The position numbers and the translations under genes are program-made. Below are positions 44,121 through 52,563 of a stretch of DNA of 64,000 bases, piece by piece. The notes under the pieces are model-generated. The model was not told the DNA's origin and ran no database searches. It saw nothing but the letters and a program-made list of their open reading frames with translations. This stretch comes from Pedobacter sp. HDW13 (GTDB lineage: Bacteria; Bacteroidota; Bacteroidia; Sphingobacteriales; Sphingobacteriaceae): assembly GCF_011303555.1 (NCBI RefSeq), contig NZ_CP049868.1, forward strand, positions 1,984,001 through 2,048,000, read 5' to 3'. Within the stretch, counting starts at the first letter, position 1, and every line of letters starts with the position of its first letter.

Positions 44121-45767
44121 ATGGTTACGAGAATTTTAAAAATCCATCCTAACGATAATGTATTGGTTGCGCTTCAAAACCTGGCAAAAGGCGAAACCGT
44201 TATCCACGATGGGCAGGACTATATTTTACAGGATGACATTCCGGCCAAGCATAAATTTTTTATGCAGGATATGAACCAGGGCGACCACATTATTATGTAC
44301 GGTGTATTGGTTGGAAAGGCACAGCATTTCATCCTAAAAGGTGGCTTAATGGATACCGAAAATACCAAACATGCGTCTGATCCTTTCGAATTCCGTCCAT
44401 ACCATTACGAATGGCAGGCACCTGATGTTTCTAAATTTGAAGGCCGTACATTTAATGGTTATATCCGCAGCGATGGCCGTGTGGGAACAGCCAATTACTG
44501 GTTGTTCATCCCGACTGTTTTTTGCGAAAACCGTAACCTCGATGTAATTCGCGAAGCCTTGCATAACGAACTGGGTTATGCTGTAACCGACAAATACAAA
44601 TCGTACGCACACCAGCTGGTAGAAGCTTATAAAAACGGCGAGATTTTAGCAGAGGCTGATCCGGCATCCATCGGGCAGGCCAATCCATCAGCCAACCGTG
44701 TTTTTAAAAATGTTGATGGTATAAAGTTCTTAAATCACCAGGGCGGTTGTGGCGGTACCCGTCAGGATGCTGCTGTTTTGAGCAAGTTATTGGCGGCCTA
44801 TGCTGATCACCCTAATGTGGCCGGTGTTACCGTTTTGAGCCTGGGCTGCCAGAATCTGCAGGTGCACGATTTTATGGAAGACCTGAAACACCGCAGCCCT
44901 AATTTCGATAAACCCTTGTTTGTTTTCGAACAGCAACAATCACAAAGTGAAGAACAACTGGTTAAAGAAGCCATTAGAAAAACTTTTATCGGTTTAACCG
45001 AAATCAATAAAATAGAACGCCAGCCAGCGCCATTAAACAAATTGGTATTAGGCGTTAAATGTGGCGGTAGCGATGGTTTTAGTGGAATCAGCGCCAATCC
45101 TGCGGTGGGTTATACTTCCGATTTATTAGTGGCCTTAGGCGGAACAGTTCTGCTCGCCGAGTTCCCTGAACTATGCGGCGCAGAACAACAACTAATTGAC
45201 CGTACTAAAGACGAAACTGCTGCACGCAAGTTTATCCAGTTAATGACGGCTTACAACCAATCGGCTGAAAACGTTGGTTCTGGCTTTTTCATGAACCCCT
45301 CACCAGGCAACATTAAAGATGGTTTAATTACCGATGCGATAAAAAGCACTGGCGCAGCAAAAAAAGGCGGTACATCGCCGGTTGAAGATGTTTTGGATTA
45401 TACCGAACCTGCAACCAAACCAGGCCTCAATTTAGTTTGTACACCTGGTAACGATGTTGAAGCCACTACCGGTAAAGCGGCATCGGGCGCAACCCTTATT
45501 TTATTTACCACCGGCCTGGGTACGCCTACCGGAAATCCTGTTTGCCCAACCATTAAAGTATCGACCAACAATGCCCTAACCAAACGTATGGGCGATATTA
45601 TCGATATCAATTGCGGTCCGGTTATCGAAGGCGAAAAAACCATCGAACAAATGGGCGAGGATATTTTGGAATACTGCATTAAAGCCGCAAGTGGCGAGGT
45701 TATTCCAAAGGCCGTCTTATTAAATCAAGACGATTTTATTCCTTGGAAACGCGGTGTGAGCCTTTAA
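44121..45767 (+). CDS. uxaA: Altronate dehydratase
   Basis: Dehydrates D-altronate to 2-keto-3-deoxygluconate (KDG). The N-terminal SAF-like domain (about residues 1-100) is followed by the large catalytic domain. Motifs are GYIRSDGRVGTANYWLFIPT, NHQGGCGGTR, VLSLGCQNLQ, LVLGVKCGGSDGFSGISANP and GLNLVCTPGNDVEATTG. Cysteines and glycines of the metal-binding site are present. At 548 residues it is the full-length fused form. It is followed by a cluster of hairpins (45778-45847) before uxaC. Confidence 0.94.
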   Translation: MVTRILKIHPNDNVLVALQNLAKGETVIHDGQDYILQDDIPAKHKFFMQDMNQGDHIIMYGVLVGKAQHFILKGGLMDTENTKHASDPFEFRPYHYEWQAPDVSKFEGRTFNGYIRSDGRVGTANYWLFIPTVFCENRNLDVIREALHNELGYAVTDKYKSYAHQLVEAYKNGEILAEADPASIGQANPSANRVFKNVDGIKFLNHQGGCGGTRQDAAVLSKLLAAYADHPNVAGVTVLSLGCQNLQVHDFMEDLKHRSPNFDKPLFVFEQQQSQSEEQLVKEAIRKTFIGLTEINKIERQPAPLNKLVLGVKCGGSDGFSGISANPAVGYTSDLLVALGGTVLLAEFPELCGAEQQLIDRTKDETAARKFIQLMTAYNQSAENVGSGFFMNPSPGNIKDGLITDAIKSTGAAKKGGTSPVEDVLDYTEPATKPGLNLVCTPGNDVEATTGKAASGATLILFTTGLGTPTGNPVCPTIKVSTNNALTKRMGDIIDINCGPVIEGEKTIEQMGEDILEYCIKAASGEVIPKAVLLNQDDFIPWKRGVSL

Positions 45768-45777
45768 TTATCAGCCG

Positions 45778-45847
45778 TGATCAGTGTCCGCACTGACCAG
45801 AAGGATTAAACTTAATCCTAATTCCGGCTTGTGGAGACACAAGCCGG
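45778..45847. repeat. Triple-hairpin intergenic element, copy c
   Basis: TGATCAGTG-TCCG-CACTGACCA (45778-45799), AGGATTA/TAATCCT (45802-45819) and CCGGCTTGTG-GAGA-CACAAGCCGG (45824-45847). Loops TCCG and GAGA recall the stable UNCG and GNRA tetraloop types. It lies between uxaA and uxaC, inside the catabolic operon. Confidence 0.7.
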
Positions 45848-45910
45848 TAGAAACAGAATATTAACCAGATATGACCAGAACAACTTTCATATCGTACATC
45901 TAACCATAGC

Positions 45911-47311
45911 ATGAAACCTTTTTTAGACGAAAATTTTCTTTTGGAAAGCAAAACTGCAGAGAAACTTTACCACAATTTTGCCAAACCATTACCCATTATA
46001 GATTACCACAATCACCTCATCCCGGAGCAAATTGCCAACAACACACAGTTTGCCAACATAAGCCAGGTTTGGCTGGCCGGCGACCATTACAAATGGCGGG
46101 CCATGCGTGCCAATGGCGTTGATGAAAAATACATCACCGGCGCAGGTTCTGATTTTGAGAAATTTGAGAAATGGGCAGAAACTGTTCCTTACACTTTGCG
46201 TAACCCTTTATACCACTGGACGCATTTAGAACTTCAGCGTTATTTCGGTATTACCGATTTACTTTCGGGCAAAACCGCACAGAAAATTTACGAGGAATGC
46301 TCGGCTAAGCTACAAACTCCCGAATATTCGGTACGTGGCTTATTGGCAAAAATGAATGTAGAATCGGTTTGTACCACCGACGATCCTTTAGATAGCCTGA
46401 ACTTTCACCAGCAATTGACCAGAGAAGGTGCAAACTTAAAAATGTTACCCGCTTTCCGTCCTGATAAGGCCATGAACAGCGATGATATTGAAGGTTTAAA
46501 CGAATACATTGATAAACTGGAAAGTGTAGTGGATAAAACCATTAGCAGTTTTCAGGATTATATCGATGCGTTGAAAAGCCGTCACGATTATTTTGCAGTT
46601 AATGGCTGTTCGGTATCTGATCATGGTTTAGAGCAAATTTATGCCGAAGATTATACCGAAGCCGAAATCAGCGCTATTTTTGATAAAATCCGTAGTAAAA
46701 AAGGAATTTCTTACGAAGAGAACCTGAAATTTAAATCAGCAATGCTGGTTTATTTTGCCGAATGGGACCACGAAAAAGGCTGGGTACAGCAATACCATTT
46801 GGGTGCACTACGCAACAACAATGCCCGCATGTTAAGACAATTAGGTCCTGATACCGGCTGGGATTCAATTGGCGATTTTAGCCAGGCGCGTATGCTTTCT
46901 AAATTCTTAAACCGTTTAGACAATCAGGATAAACTGGCCAAAACTATCATCTATAATCTTAACCCTGCAGATAACGAATTAATCGCCACCATGATTGGCA
47001 ATTTTAACGATGGCTCGGTAGCAGGTAAAGTACAGTTTGGATCGGCATGGTGGTTTTTAGATCAAAAAGACGGTATGATTAAACAATTAAATGCACTATC
47101 GAACATGGGACTTTTAAGCCGCCTGGTGGGTATGCTTACCGATTCGCGCAGTTTCCTTTCTTTCCCACGTCACGAATATTTCAGAAGGATTGTTTGTAAC
47201 CTGTTTGGGACCGACATTGAAAATGGCGAATTGCCTAACGACCTGGAGTGGGTCGGTAAAATTGTGCAGGATATTTCGTACTTTAACGCAAAAAATTACT
47301 TTAAATTTTAA
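45911..47311 (+). CDS. uxaC: Glucuronate/galacturonate isomerase
   Basis: Converts D-galacturonate to D-tagaturonate (and glucuronate to fructuronate), the first intracellular step. A 466-residue amidohydrolase-fold enzyme with YHNHLIPEQIANN near the N-terminus, ESVCTTDDPLDSL in the middle and VGMLTDSRSFLSFPRHEYFRRI near the end, all standard for UxaC. It is downstream of uxaA with the hairpin element between them. The 114-base gap to kdgK holds no clear signal. Confidence 0.95.
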   Translation: MKPFLDENFLLESKTAEKLYHNFAKPLPIIDYHNHLIPEQIANNTQFANISQVWLAGDHYKWRAMRANGVDEKYITGAGSDFEKFEKWAETVPYTLRNPLYHWTHLELQRYFGITDLLSGKTAQKIYEECSAKLQTPEYSVRGLLAKMNVESVCTTDDPLDSLNFHQQLTREGANLKMLPAFRPDKAMNSDDIEGLNEYIDKLESVVDKTISSFQDYIDALKSRHDYFAVNGCSVSDHGLEQIYAEDYTEAEISAIFDKIRSKKGISYEENLKFKSAMLVYFAEWDHEKGWVQQYHLGALRNNNARMLRQLGPDTGWDSIGDFSQARMLSKFLNRLDNQDKLAKTIIYNLNPADNELIATMIGNFNDGSVAGKVQFGSAWWFLDQKDGMIKQLNALSNMGLLSRLVGMLTDSRSFLSFPRHEYFRRIVCNLFGTDIENGELPNDLEWVGKIVQDISYFNAKNYFKF

Positions 47312-47425
47312 CCAAAATCAGGCTTTAACGAAGAATTTCATTGGATTCAACGCATTTCAAACGTTTTACTTCTATTTTCATACCGTTGCAGAAAACAGCA
47401 TGAAAAAAGCCGATTATCTACAAAA

Positions 47426-48472
47426 ATGAGTACCCAAATATTCGATTCATCAAAAAAAGGAAAAAAAGTTTTAAGCTTTGGTGAAATACTTTTACGCATC
47501 TGTCCAGATATGGATGGCCAATGGTTAAAAGAAAACAAACTGCCGTTTTATGTTGGAGGCGCCGAACTAAATGTAGCTACCGCCTTAGCCTTATGGAATG
47601 TACCTTCGGCTTACTTGTCGGCTGTGCCCGATAATTCGGTAACCCGCGAAATTGTTGAATATCTTAATGTCCGCAATATCGATACTACGCCAATGGTTTA
47701 CGATGGCGAGCGTTTGGGCCTCTACTATTTGCCAAAAGGAAAAGACCTTAAAAATGCTGGTGTAATTTACGATCGGGCCAATTCGGCCTATGCTGGTTTA
47801 AAAGTTGGACAGATTAATTGGGACGAAGTTTTTGAGGATGTAGCCTGGTTCCATTTCAGCGCCATCTGCCCTGCCATTAACCAAAATATTGCCGATGTAT
47901 GCCTGGAAGCACTTAAAGCCGCCAGCGCAAAAAACATTACCATCTCTTTAGATTTAAATTATCGCGCCAAACTTTGGAAATACGGTAAGGAGCCGATCGA
48001 TATTTTACCTGAGCTGGCTAAATATTGTACCCTAATTATGGGCAATGTTTGGGCTGCCAATAAGATGCTGGGCACGGCACTCCACCCCGATTTGCTGCCA
48101 ACCGAAGGTTATGCAAAAGAAACGTTACTGCAACAAGCAACTGATACTTCTAAAGAAATATTAAGTTTGTTCCCTGCATGTAAAGCCGTAGCCAATACCT
48201 TCAGGTTCGATCATGGCAAAGGCATCCGCTATTATACCGCCATTTATACCAACAACGAACTCACCGTTTCAGAAGAATATGTTTCTGAAGAAATTTTAGA
48301 CAAAGTGGGAAGCGGCGATTGCTTTATGGGCGGATTGATTTATGGTTTCTACAACGGTTTACCAGCTAAAGAAACCTTAAATTTTGCTACCGCAGCCGCA
48401 TACGATAAATTATACATTGCAAGTGATGCCACAACCAGCACCGTGGCCGATATAGAACAAAGAATTATATAA
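47426..48472 (+). CDS. kdgK: 2-keto-3-deoxygluconate kinase
   Basis: Phosphorylates KDG to KDPG. A 348-residue PfkB-family sugar kinase. The N-terminal motif FGEILLRICPDMDGQW is the kdgK-like substrate region, PFYVGGAELNVATALALW carries the glycine-rich fold start, and DKVGSGDCFMGGLIYGF is the PfkB signature 2 with the catalytic Asp. The stop and the kdgA start are two bases apart, so the pair is coupled. Confidence 0.9.
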   Translation: MSTQIFDSSKKGKKVLSFGEILLRICPDMDGQWLKENKLPFYVGGAELNVATALALWNVPSAYLSAVPDNSVTREIVEYLNVRNIDTTPMVYDGERLGLYYLPKGKDLKNAGVIYDRANSAYAGLKVGQINWDEVFEDVAWFHFSAICPAINQNIADVCLEALKAASAKNITISLDLNYRAKLWKYGKEPIDILPELAKYCTLIMGNVWAANKMLGTALHPDLLPTEGYAKETLLQQATDTSKEILSLFPACKAVANTFRFDHGKGIRYYTAIYTNNELTVSEEYVSEEILDKVGSGDCFMGGLIYGFYNGLPAKETLNFATAAAYDKLYIASDATTSTVADIEQRII

Positions 48473-48474
48473 CC

Positions 48475-49137
48475 ATGATCAGTAACAAGCACAAAATTTT
48501 AGATGCCATTTTAGAGCAGGGCATGCTACCCCTTTTTTATCAGGATAGCGAAGCAGGAAGTGTAGAAATATTGCGTACCCTGTATAAAGCAGGTGTTCGT
48601 GTTTTCGAATACACCAACCGTGGTAAATCAGCCTTGCCTAATTTTAAAAAGCTAAAAGAAATCCGCGATGCAGAAATGCCCGATCTTTATCTGGGTATTG
48701 GTACCATTAAAACCCCTGCTGATGCAAATGCTTTTATTGAGGCCGGAACCGATTTTATTGTTGCACCGATTATCAATCCGGCTGTTGCCGAAATTGCGAA
48801 CAAAATAGGCATGCTGTGGATTCCGGGTTGTATGACCCCAACCGAAATTAGCGTGGCGCAAGAGCACAAAGCTATGCTCATTAAAATCTTCCCAGCTAAT
48901 ATTTTAGGCCCCGAATTTATTTCTTCAATTAAAGATTTATTTGCCGGCCAGCTATTTATGCCAACCGGAGGTGTAGAAATTGATGCCGATAACTTAAAAA
49001 CCTGGTTTAAAGCTGGTGTTTGTGCCGTTGGTATGGGCAGTAAACTAATCAGTAAAGATGTGATGAGCAAGGGTCTTTACGATGAACTGTACGAAAATAC
49101 CCAACTGGCACTCGACCTCATTAAACAAAGTAAATAA
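48475..49137 (+). CDS. eda: 2-keto-3-deoxy-6-phosphogluconate (KDPG) aldolase
   Basis: Splits KDPG to pyruvate and glyceraldehyde-3-phosphate. A 220-residue class I aldolase: VRVFEYTNRGKSAL (catalytic Glu), GIGTIKTPADANAFIEAG and IKIFPANILGPEFI (Schiff-base Lys). The phosphate-site PTGGVEIDADNLKTWF is present. It follows kdgK by two bases and precedes the transporter by 28. The gene is also called kdgA. Confidence 0.93.
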   Translation: MISNKHKILDAILEQGMLPLFYQDSEAGSVEILRTLYKAGVRVFEYTNRGKSALPNFKKLKEIRDAEMPDLYLGIGTIKTPADANAFIEAGTDFIVAPIINPAVAEIANKIGMLWIPGCMTPTEISVAQEHKAMLIKIFPANILGPEFISSIKDLFAGQLFMPTGGVEIDADNLKTWFKAGVCAVGMGSKLISKDVMSKGLYDELYENTQLALDLIKQSK

Positions 49138-49165
49138 CCCCAATCCCTAACCACACACAACCGAA

Positions 49166-50611
49166 ATGAGCCAAACCAAAATGAGCAAATACAGATGGAC
49201 GATATGTACACTGTTATTTGTTGCAACCACCATTAACTATTTAGATCGACAGGTACTCTCACTTACATGGAAAGATTATTTTGTTCCCGAATTTCATTGG
49301 ACAGATAGCGACTATGGAACCATTACGGCGCTGTTCTCTCTTTTTTATGCTGGATCAATGTTGGTTGCAGGACGTTTTGTTGACTGGATGGATACCAAAA
49401 AAGGTTTCCTTTGGGCCATCGGAATCTGGTCGGTAGGTGCATGTATCCACGCCTTTTGTGGTATTGCTACTTCAGGGATTATTACCGGTACCTGGGCCAT
49501 GAGTTTTGCAGGAGCAAAGCAGGCACTTTCTACCGTGGGTAATACGACCTTAATTCTATCAACCAGCCTTTCGTTATTTATTTTTGCCCGTTTTGTACTG
49601 GCCCTGGGTGAGGCAGGAAACTTTCCGGCAGCCATTAAAGCTACCGCCGAATATTTCCCTAAAAAAGACCGTGCCTTTGCCACCAGTATTTTCAATGCGG
49701 GTGCAACTGTTGGTGCTTTGGCAGCTCCTGTAACCATTCCTTACATTGCCGAGGCTTATGGCTGGGAGATGTCGTTCATTATCATTGGTGCCTTAGGTTT
49801 TATCTGGATGTTCTTCTGGATTTTACTTTATGGCAAACCAGAAAACCACCCACGTGTAAGCAAAACTGAGCTGGCTTATATCCAGCAGGATATTGTAGCG
49901 CATGAGCAAGTGAGCGAAACGGTTACTGCTGCATCGCCAACAAAAAGGCTATCATTTACCGATTGCCTTAAGTTTAAACAAACCTGGGCCTTTGCCTTTG
50001 GTAAGTTTATGACTGATGGTGTTTGGTGGTTCTACCTATTCTGGTCGCCGGCTTACCTGAAAGATATTTACAAAATGAGCGGTACCGAAAGTGCTTTCCC
50101 ACTGTTTATATTGTACGTAATTACGTTGCTATCGATTATTGGAGGCTGGTTACCATCTTATTTTATCGGCAAGAAAAACATGAACCCTTACGATGGAAGG
50201 ATGAAATCGATGTTGATTTTTGCCTTCTTCCCGCTATTGGCCTTACTGGCTCAACCTTTAGGACATTACACCTACTGGTTACCGGTAATTATCATTGGTA
50301 TTGCAGGTGCCGCACACCAGGCCTGGTCTGCAAATATATTTACTACCGTAAGTGATATGTTTCCTCGTCAGGCCATTGCTACGGTAACCGGAATTGGCGG
50401 TATGGCCGGAGGTTTAGGCTCATTTTTTATCAACAAGGGCTCAGGAGTACTGTTTACCTATGCTGGCGATACCCAAATGACTTTTATGGGTTTCCAGGGT
50501 AAAGAGGCCGGTTATTTTATCGTTTTCTCTTTCTGTGCTATAGCTTATTTAATTGGATGGACAGTGATGAAAGCACTTGTTCCAAAATATAAAGTGATAG
50601 AAGTTAAATAA
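49166..50611 (+). CDS. exuT: Hexuronate transporter, MFS
   Basis: A 481-residue inner-membrane transporter of the anion:cation symporter branch of the major facilitator superfamily, likely moving galacturonate or glucuronate with protons. The N-terminal sequence WTICTLLFVATTINYLDRQV and the GEAGNFPAAIKATAEYFPKK loop are the ExuT-type signatures. About 12 membrane segments with a long central loop. Its place inside the uronate catabolic operon supports the substrate. A strong hairpin follows. Confidence 0.9.
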   Translation: MSQTKMSKYRWTICTLLFVATTINYLDRQVLSLTWKDYFVPEFHWTDSDYGTITALFSLFYAGSMLVAGRFVDWMDTKKGFLWAIGIWSVGACIHAFCGIATSGIITGTWAMSFAGAKQALSTVGNTTLILSTSLSLFIFARFVLALGEAGNFPAAIKATAEYFPKKDRAFATSIFNAGATVGALAAPVTIPYIAEAYGWEMSFIIIGALGFIWMFFWILLYGKPENHPRVSKTELAYIQQDIVAHEQVSETVTAASPTKRLSFTDCLKFKQTWAFAFGKFMTDGVWWFYLFWSPAYLKDIYKMSGTESAFPLFILYVITLLSIIGGWLPSYFIGKKNMNPYDGRMKSMLIFAFFPLLALLAQPLGHYTYWLPVIIIGIAGAAHQAWSANIFTTVSDMFPRQAIATVTGIGGMAGGLGSFFINKGSGVLFTYAGDTQMTFMGFQGKEAGYFIVFSFCAIAYLIGWTVMKALVPKYKVIEVK

Positions 50612-50623
50612 TTCAAACCAATA

Positions 50624-50654
50624 GATTTAGGCACCACAAAAAGTGCCTAAATCT
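50624..50654 (+). terminator. Terminator after exuT
   Basis: 12-bp perfect stem AGATTTAGGCAC/GTGCCTAAATCT with a short A-rich loop, followed by TTTAATG and a T8 run. It separates exuT from the gapN-like gene, which may have its own promoter. Confidence 0.9.
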
Positions 50655-50732
50655 TTAATGTTTTTTTTAAAAACGTTAATCTATACTTAAACTATAGACT
50701 AACAATTATAAACCCTAACAACCAAACCAAAA

Positions 50733-52358
50733 TTGAGTACACCGCTAAACCTCGAAAGTATTTTCGTTGAAGAGAGCCAGATTCCAGATGAATTTAGGCT
50801 CAAGGAAGAAATCAATCAGAAAGAATTCCTTTCCAATGGTGAAATGAAACCCTGGAACGGACCTTTTAACGAAGTTTTTTCTCCCGTATGTATTAAAACT
50901 CCTGAAGGTTTAAAACGAAAACGGATTGGAAGTTTCCCGGTATGTACCGAAAAGGAATCGACAGAAGCTTTGGATGCTGCAGTTGCTGCTTACGATAACG
51001 GTCGCGGCCAGTGGCCAACCATGAGCGTTGCTGATCGTATTGCCTGCGTAGAAAACTTTACCCACAAAATGATCGAGCAAAAAGAAATTGTTGCCAAACT
51101 GATTATGTGGGAAATTGGTAAATCGTATGCCGACTCGGTAAAAGAGTTCGACCGTACGGTTGAATATATCTATGCTACCATTGATGCGCTAAAAGATATC
51201 GACAGACAATCTTCGCGTTTCGAAATAGAGCAGGGTATTGTGGCCCAGGTGCGCCGTTCGCCACTGGGGGTAGTACTTTGTATGGGGCCGTTTAATTATC
51301 CTTTAAACGAAACCTTTACCACTTTAATTCCGGCTTTGATTATGGGCAACACGCTTTTATTCAAACCACCTAAACACGGTACATTATTGCACTACCCTTT
51401 ATTAGAGGCGTTCCGCTCTAGTTTTCCGAAGGGAGTAGTAAACACCATTTACGGCCGCGGTAATACCATTGTTCCGGGTTTAATGAAATCGGGAAAAATT
51501 AATGTGCTAACGCTGATCGGTTCGAGCAAGGTGGCCAACGAGCTGAAAAAACTACACCCTAAAGTAAACCGCTTAAGGGCCATTTTAGGGCTTGACGCCA
51601 AGAATGCGGCTATTATTACCAAAGATGCAGATCTTGATCTGGCAGTTTCTGAAACAGTATTGGGTTCGCTTTCTTTTAATGGACAGCGTTGTACTGCCAT
51701 TAAAATTGTTTACGTGCACCGCAGCCTGGCGCAGGAATTCTTAAAACGTTTATCGGCAGAAGTAGAGAAACTAAAGTTTGGTATGCCCTGGGAAAAAGGC
51801 GTAAACCTTACCCCACTACCAGAATTAAATAAACCCGAATATTTAAAAGATTGCATTGATGATGCTGCTGAACACGGTGCAAAGGTAATTAACAAAAACG
51901 GTGGACAAACCCTCGAAACTTTTGTTTACCCTGCCATTGTTTATCCGGTTAACAGCAACATGAAACTTTACCGCGAAGAGCAGTTTGGCCCGATTGTACC
52001 TGTAGTGCCTTTTGATGATTTAGAAGAACCAATCGAGTACTTAATCGGTTCGCCACACGGCCAACAGGTCAGTATTTTCAGTAACAATGCGGCAGTTATT
52101 TCTTCGCTAATCGATCCATTGGTTAACCAGGTGAGTCGTGTTAATATCAACTGTCAATGTCAGCGTGGTCCGGATGCATTTCCGTTTACCGGCCGTAAAG
52201 ATAGTGCCGAAGGTACCCTCTCGGTAGTAGATGCGTTACGTTCGTTCTCAATCAGATCACTTGTAGCCACTAAATTTACCGATAGCAATAAAAAACTATT
52301 AAACGAGATTGTTAAAGGAGATGATTCGAACTTCCTGAGTACGAAATACATTTTCTAG
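50733..52358 (+). CDS. gapN: NADP-dependent non-phosphorylating glyceraldehyde-3-phosphate dehydrogenase-like
   Basis: A 541-residue aldehyde dehydrogenase. The start is TTG 50733. Blocks typical for GapN-like (ALDH11/9-like) proteins are RSPLGVVLCMGPFNYPLNE, LIGSSKVANELKKLHPK and FNGQRCTAIK with catalytic C320. The usual LELGGK motif bearing the general-base Glu is here LGLDAKN (D288), a variant in this subgroup. The proposed reaction turns glyceraldehyde-3-phosphate into 3-phosphoglycerate with NADPH formation. This fits the pathway end of the uronate block. Some assignment risk remains among ALDH subfamilies. Confidence 0.78.
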   Translation: MSTPLNLESIFVEESQIPDEFRLKEEINQKEFLSNGEMKPWNGPFNEVFSPVCIKTPEGLKRKRIGSFPVCTEKESTEALDAAVAAYDNGRGQWPTMSVADRIACVENFTHKMIEQKEIVAKLIMWEIGKSYADSVKEFDRTVEYIYATIDALKDIDRQSSRFEIEQGIVAQVRRSPLGVVLCMGPFNYPLNETFTTLIPALIMGNTLLFKPPKHGTLLHYPLLEAFRSSFPKGVVNTIYGRGNTIVPGLMKSGKINVLTLIGSSKVANELKKLHPKVNRLRAILGLDAKNAAIITKDADLDLAVSETVLGSLSFNGQRCTAIKIVYVHRSLAQEFLKRLSAEVEKLKFGMPWEKGVNLTPLPELNKPEYLKDCIDDAAEHGAKVINKNGGQTLETFVYPAIVYPVNSNMKLYREEQFGPIVPVVPFDDLEEPIEYLIGSPHGQQVSIFSNNAAVISSLIDPLVNQVSRVNINCQCQRGPDAFPFTGRKDSAEGTLSVVDALRSFSIRSLVATKFTDSNKKLLNEIVKGDDSNFLSTKYIF

Positions 52359-52367
52359 TTTGATAGC

Positions 52368-52400
52368 AAAAAACGCAAATCCATTGATTTGCGTTTTTTT
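52368..52400 (+). terminator. Terminator after gapN
   Basis: AAAAACGCAAAT-CCATTG-ATTTGCGTTTTT followed by T. It closes the pectin/uronate block. Confidence 0.9.
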
Positions 52401-52428
52401 ATCCTGTCATTCTGCAAAAAGACGATCG

Positions 52429-52548
52429 TCATTCCAGTGCATACGGGAACCAAGTAGTGCTCAGCGAAGCTAATCTTAAAACTTATGCATTACGATTCCC
52501 AATCAAGTTGGGAATGACGGATTGCCTATACCGTTATTGCAATAGCGA
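52429..52548. repeat. Intergenic inverted-repeat element
   Basis: CGTCATTCCAGTGCATACGG on the left and TTCCCAATCAAGTTGGGAA then TGACGG on the right form an imperfect long hairpin with CGTCATTCC/GGAATGACG ends. Typical of non-coding dispersed elements of this group. Confidence 0.5.
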
Positions 52549-52563
52549 ATTCCATGGGGGCTG

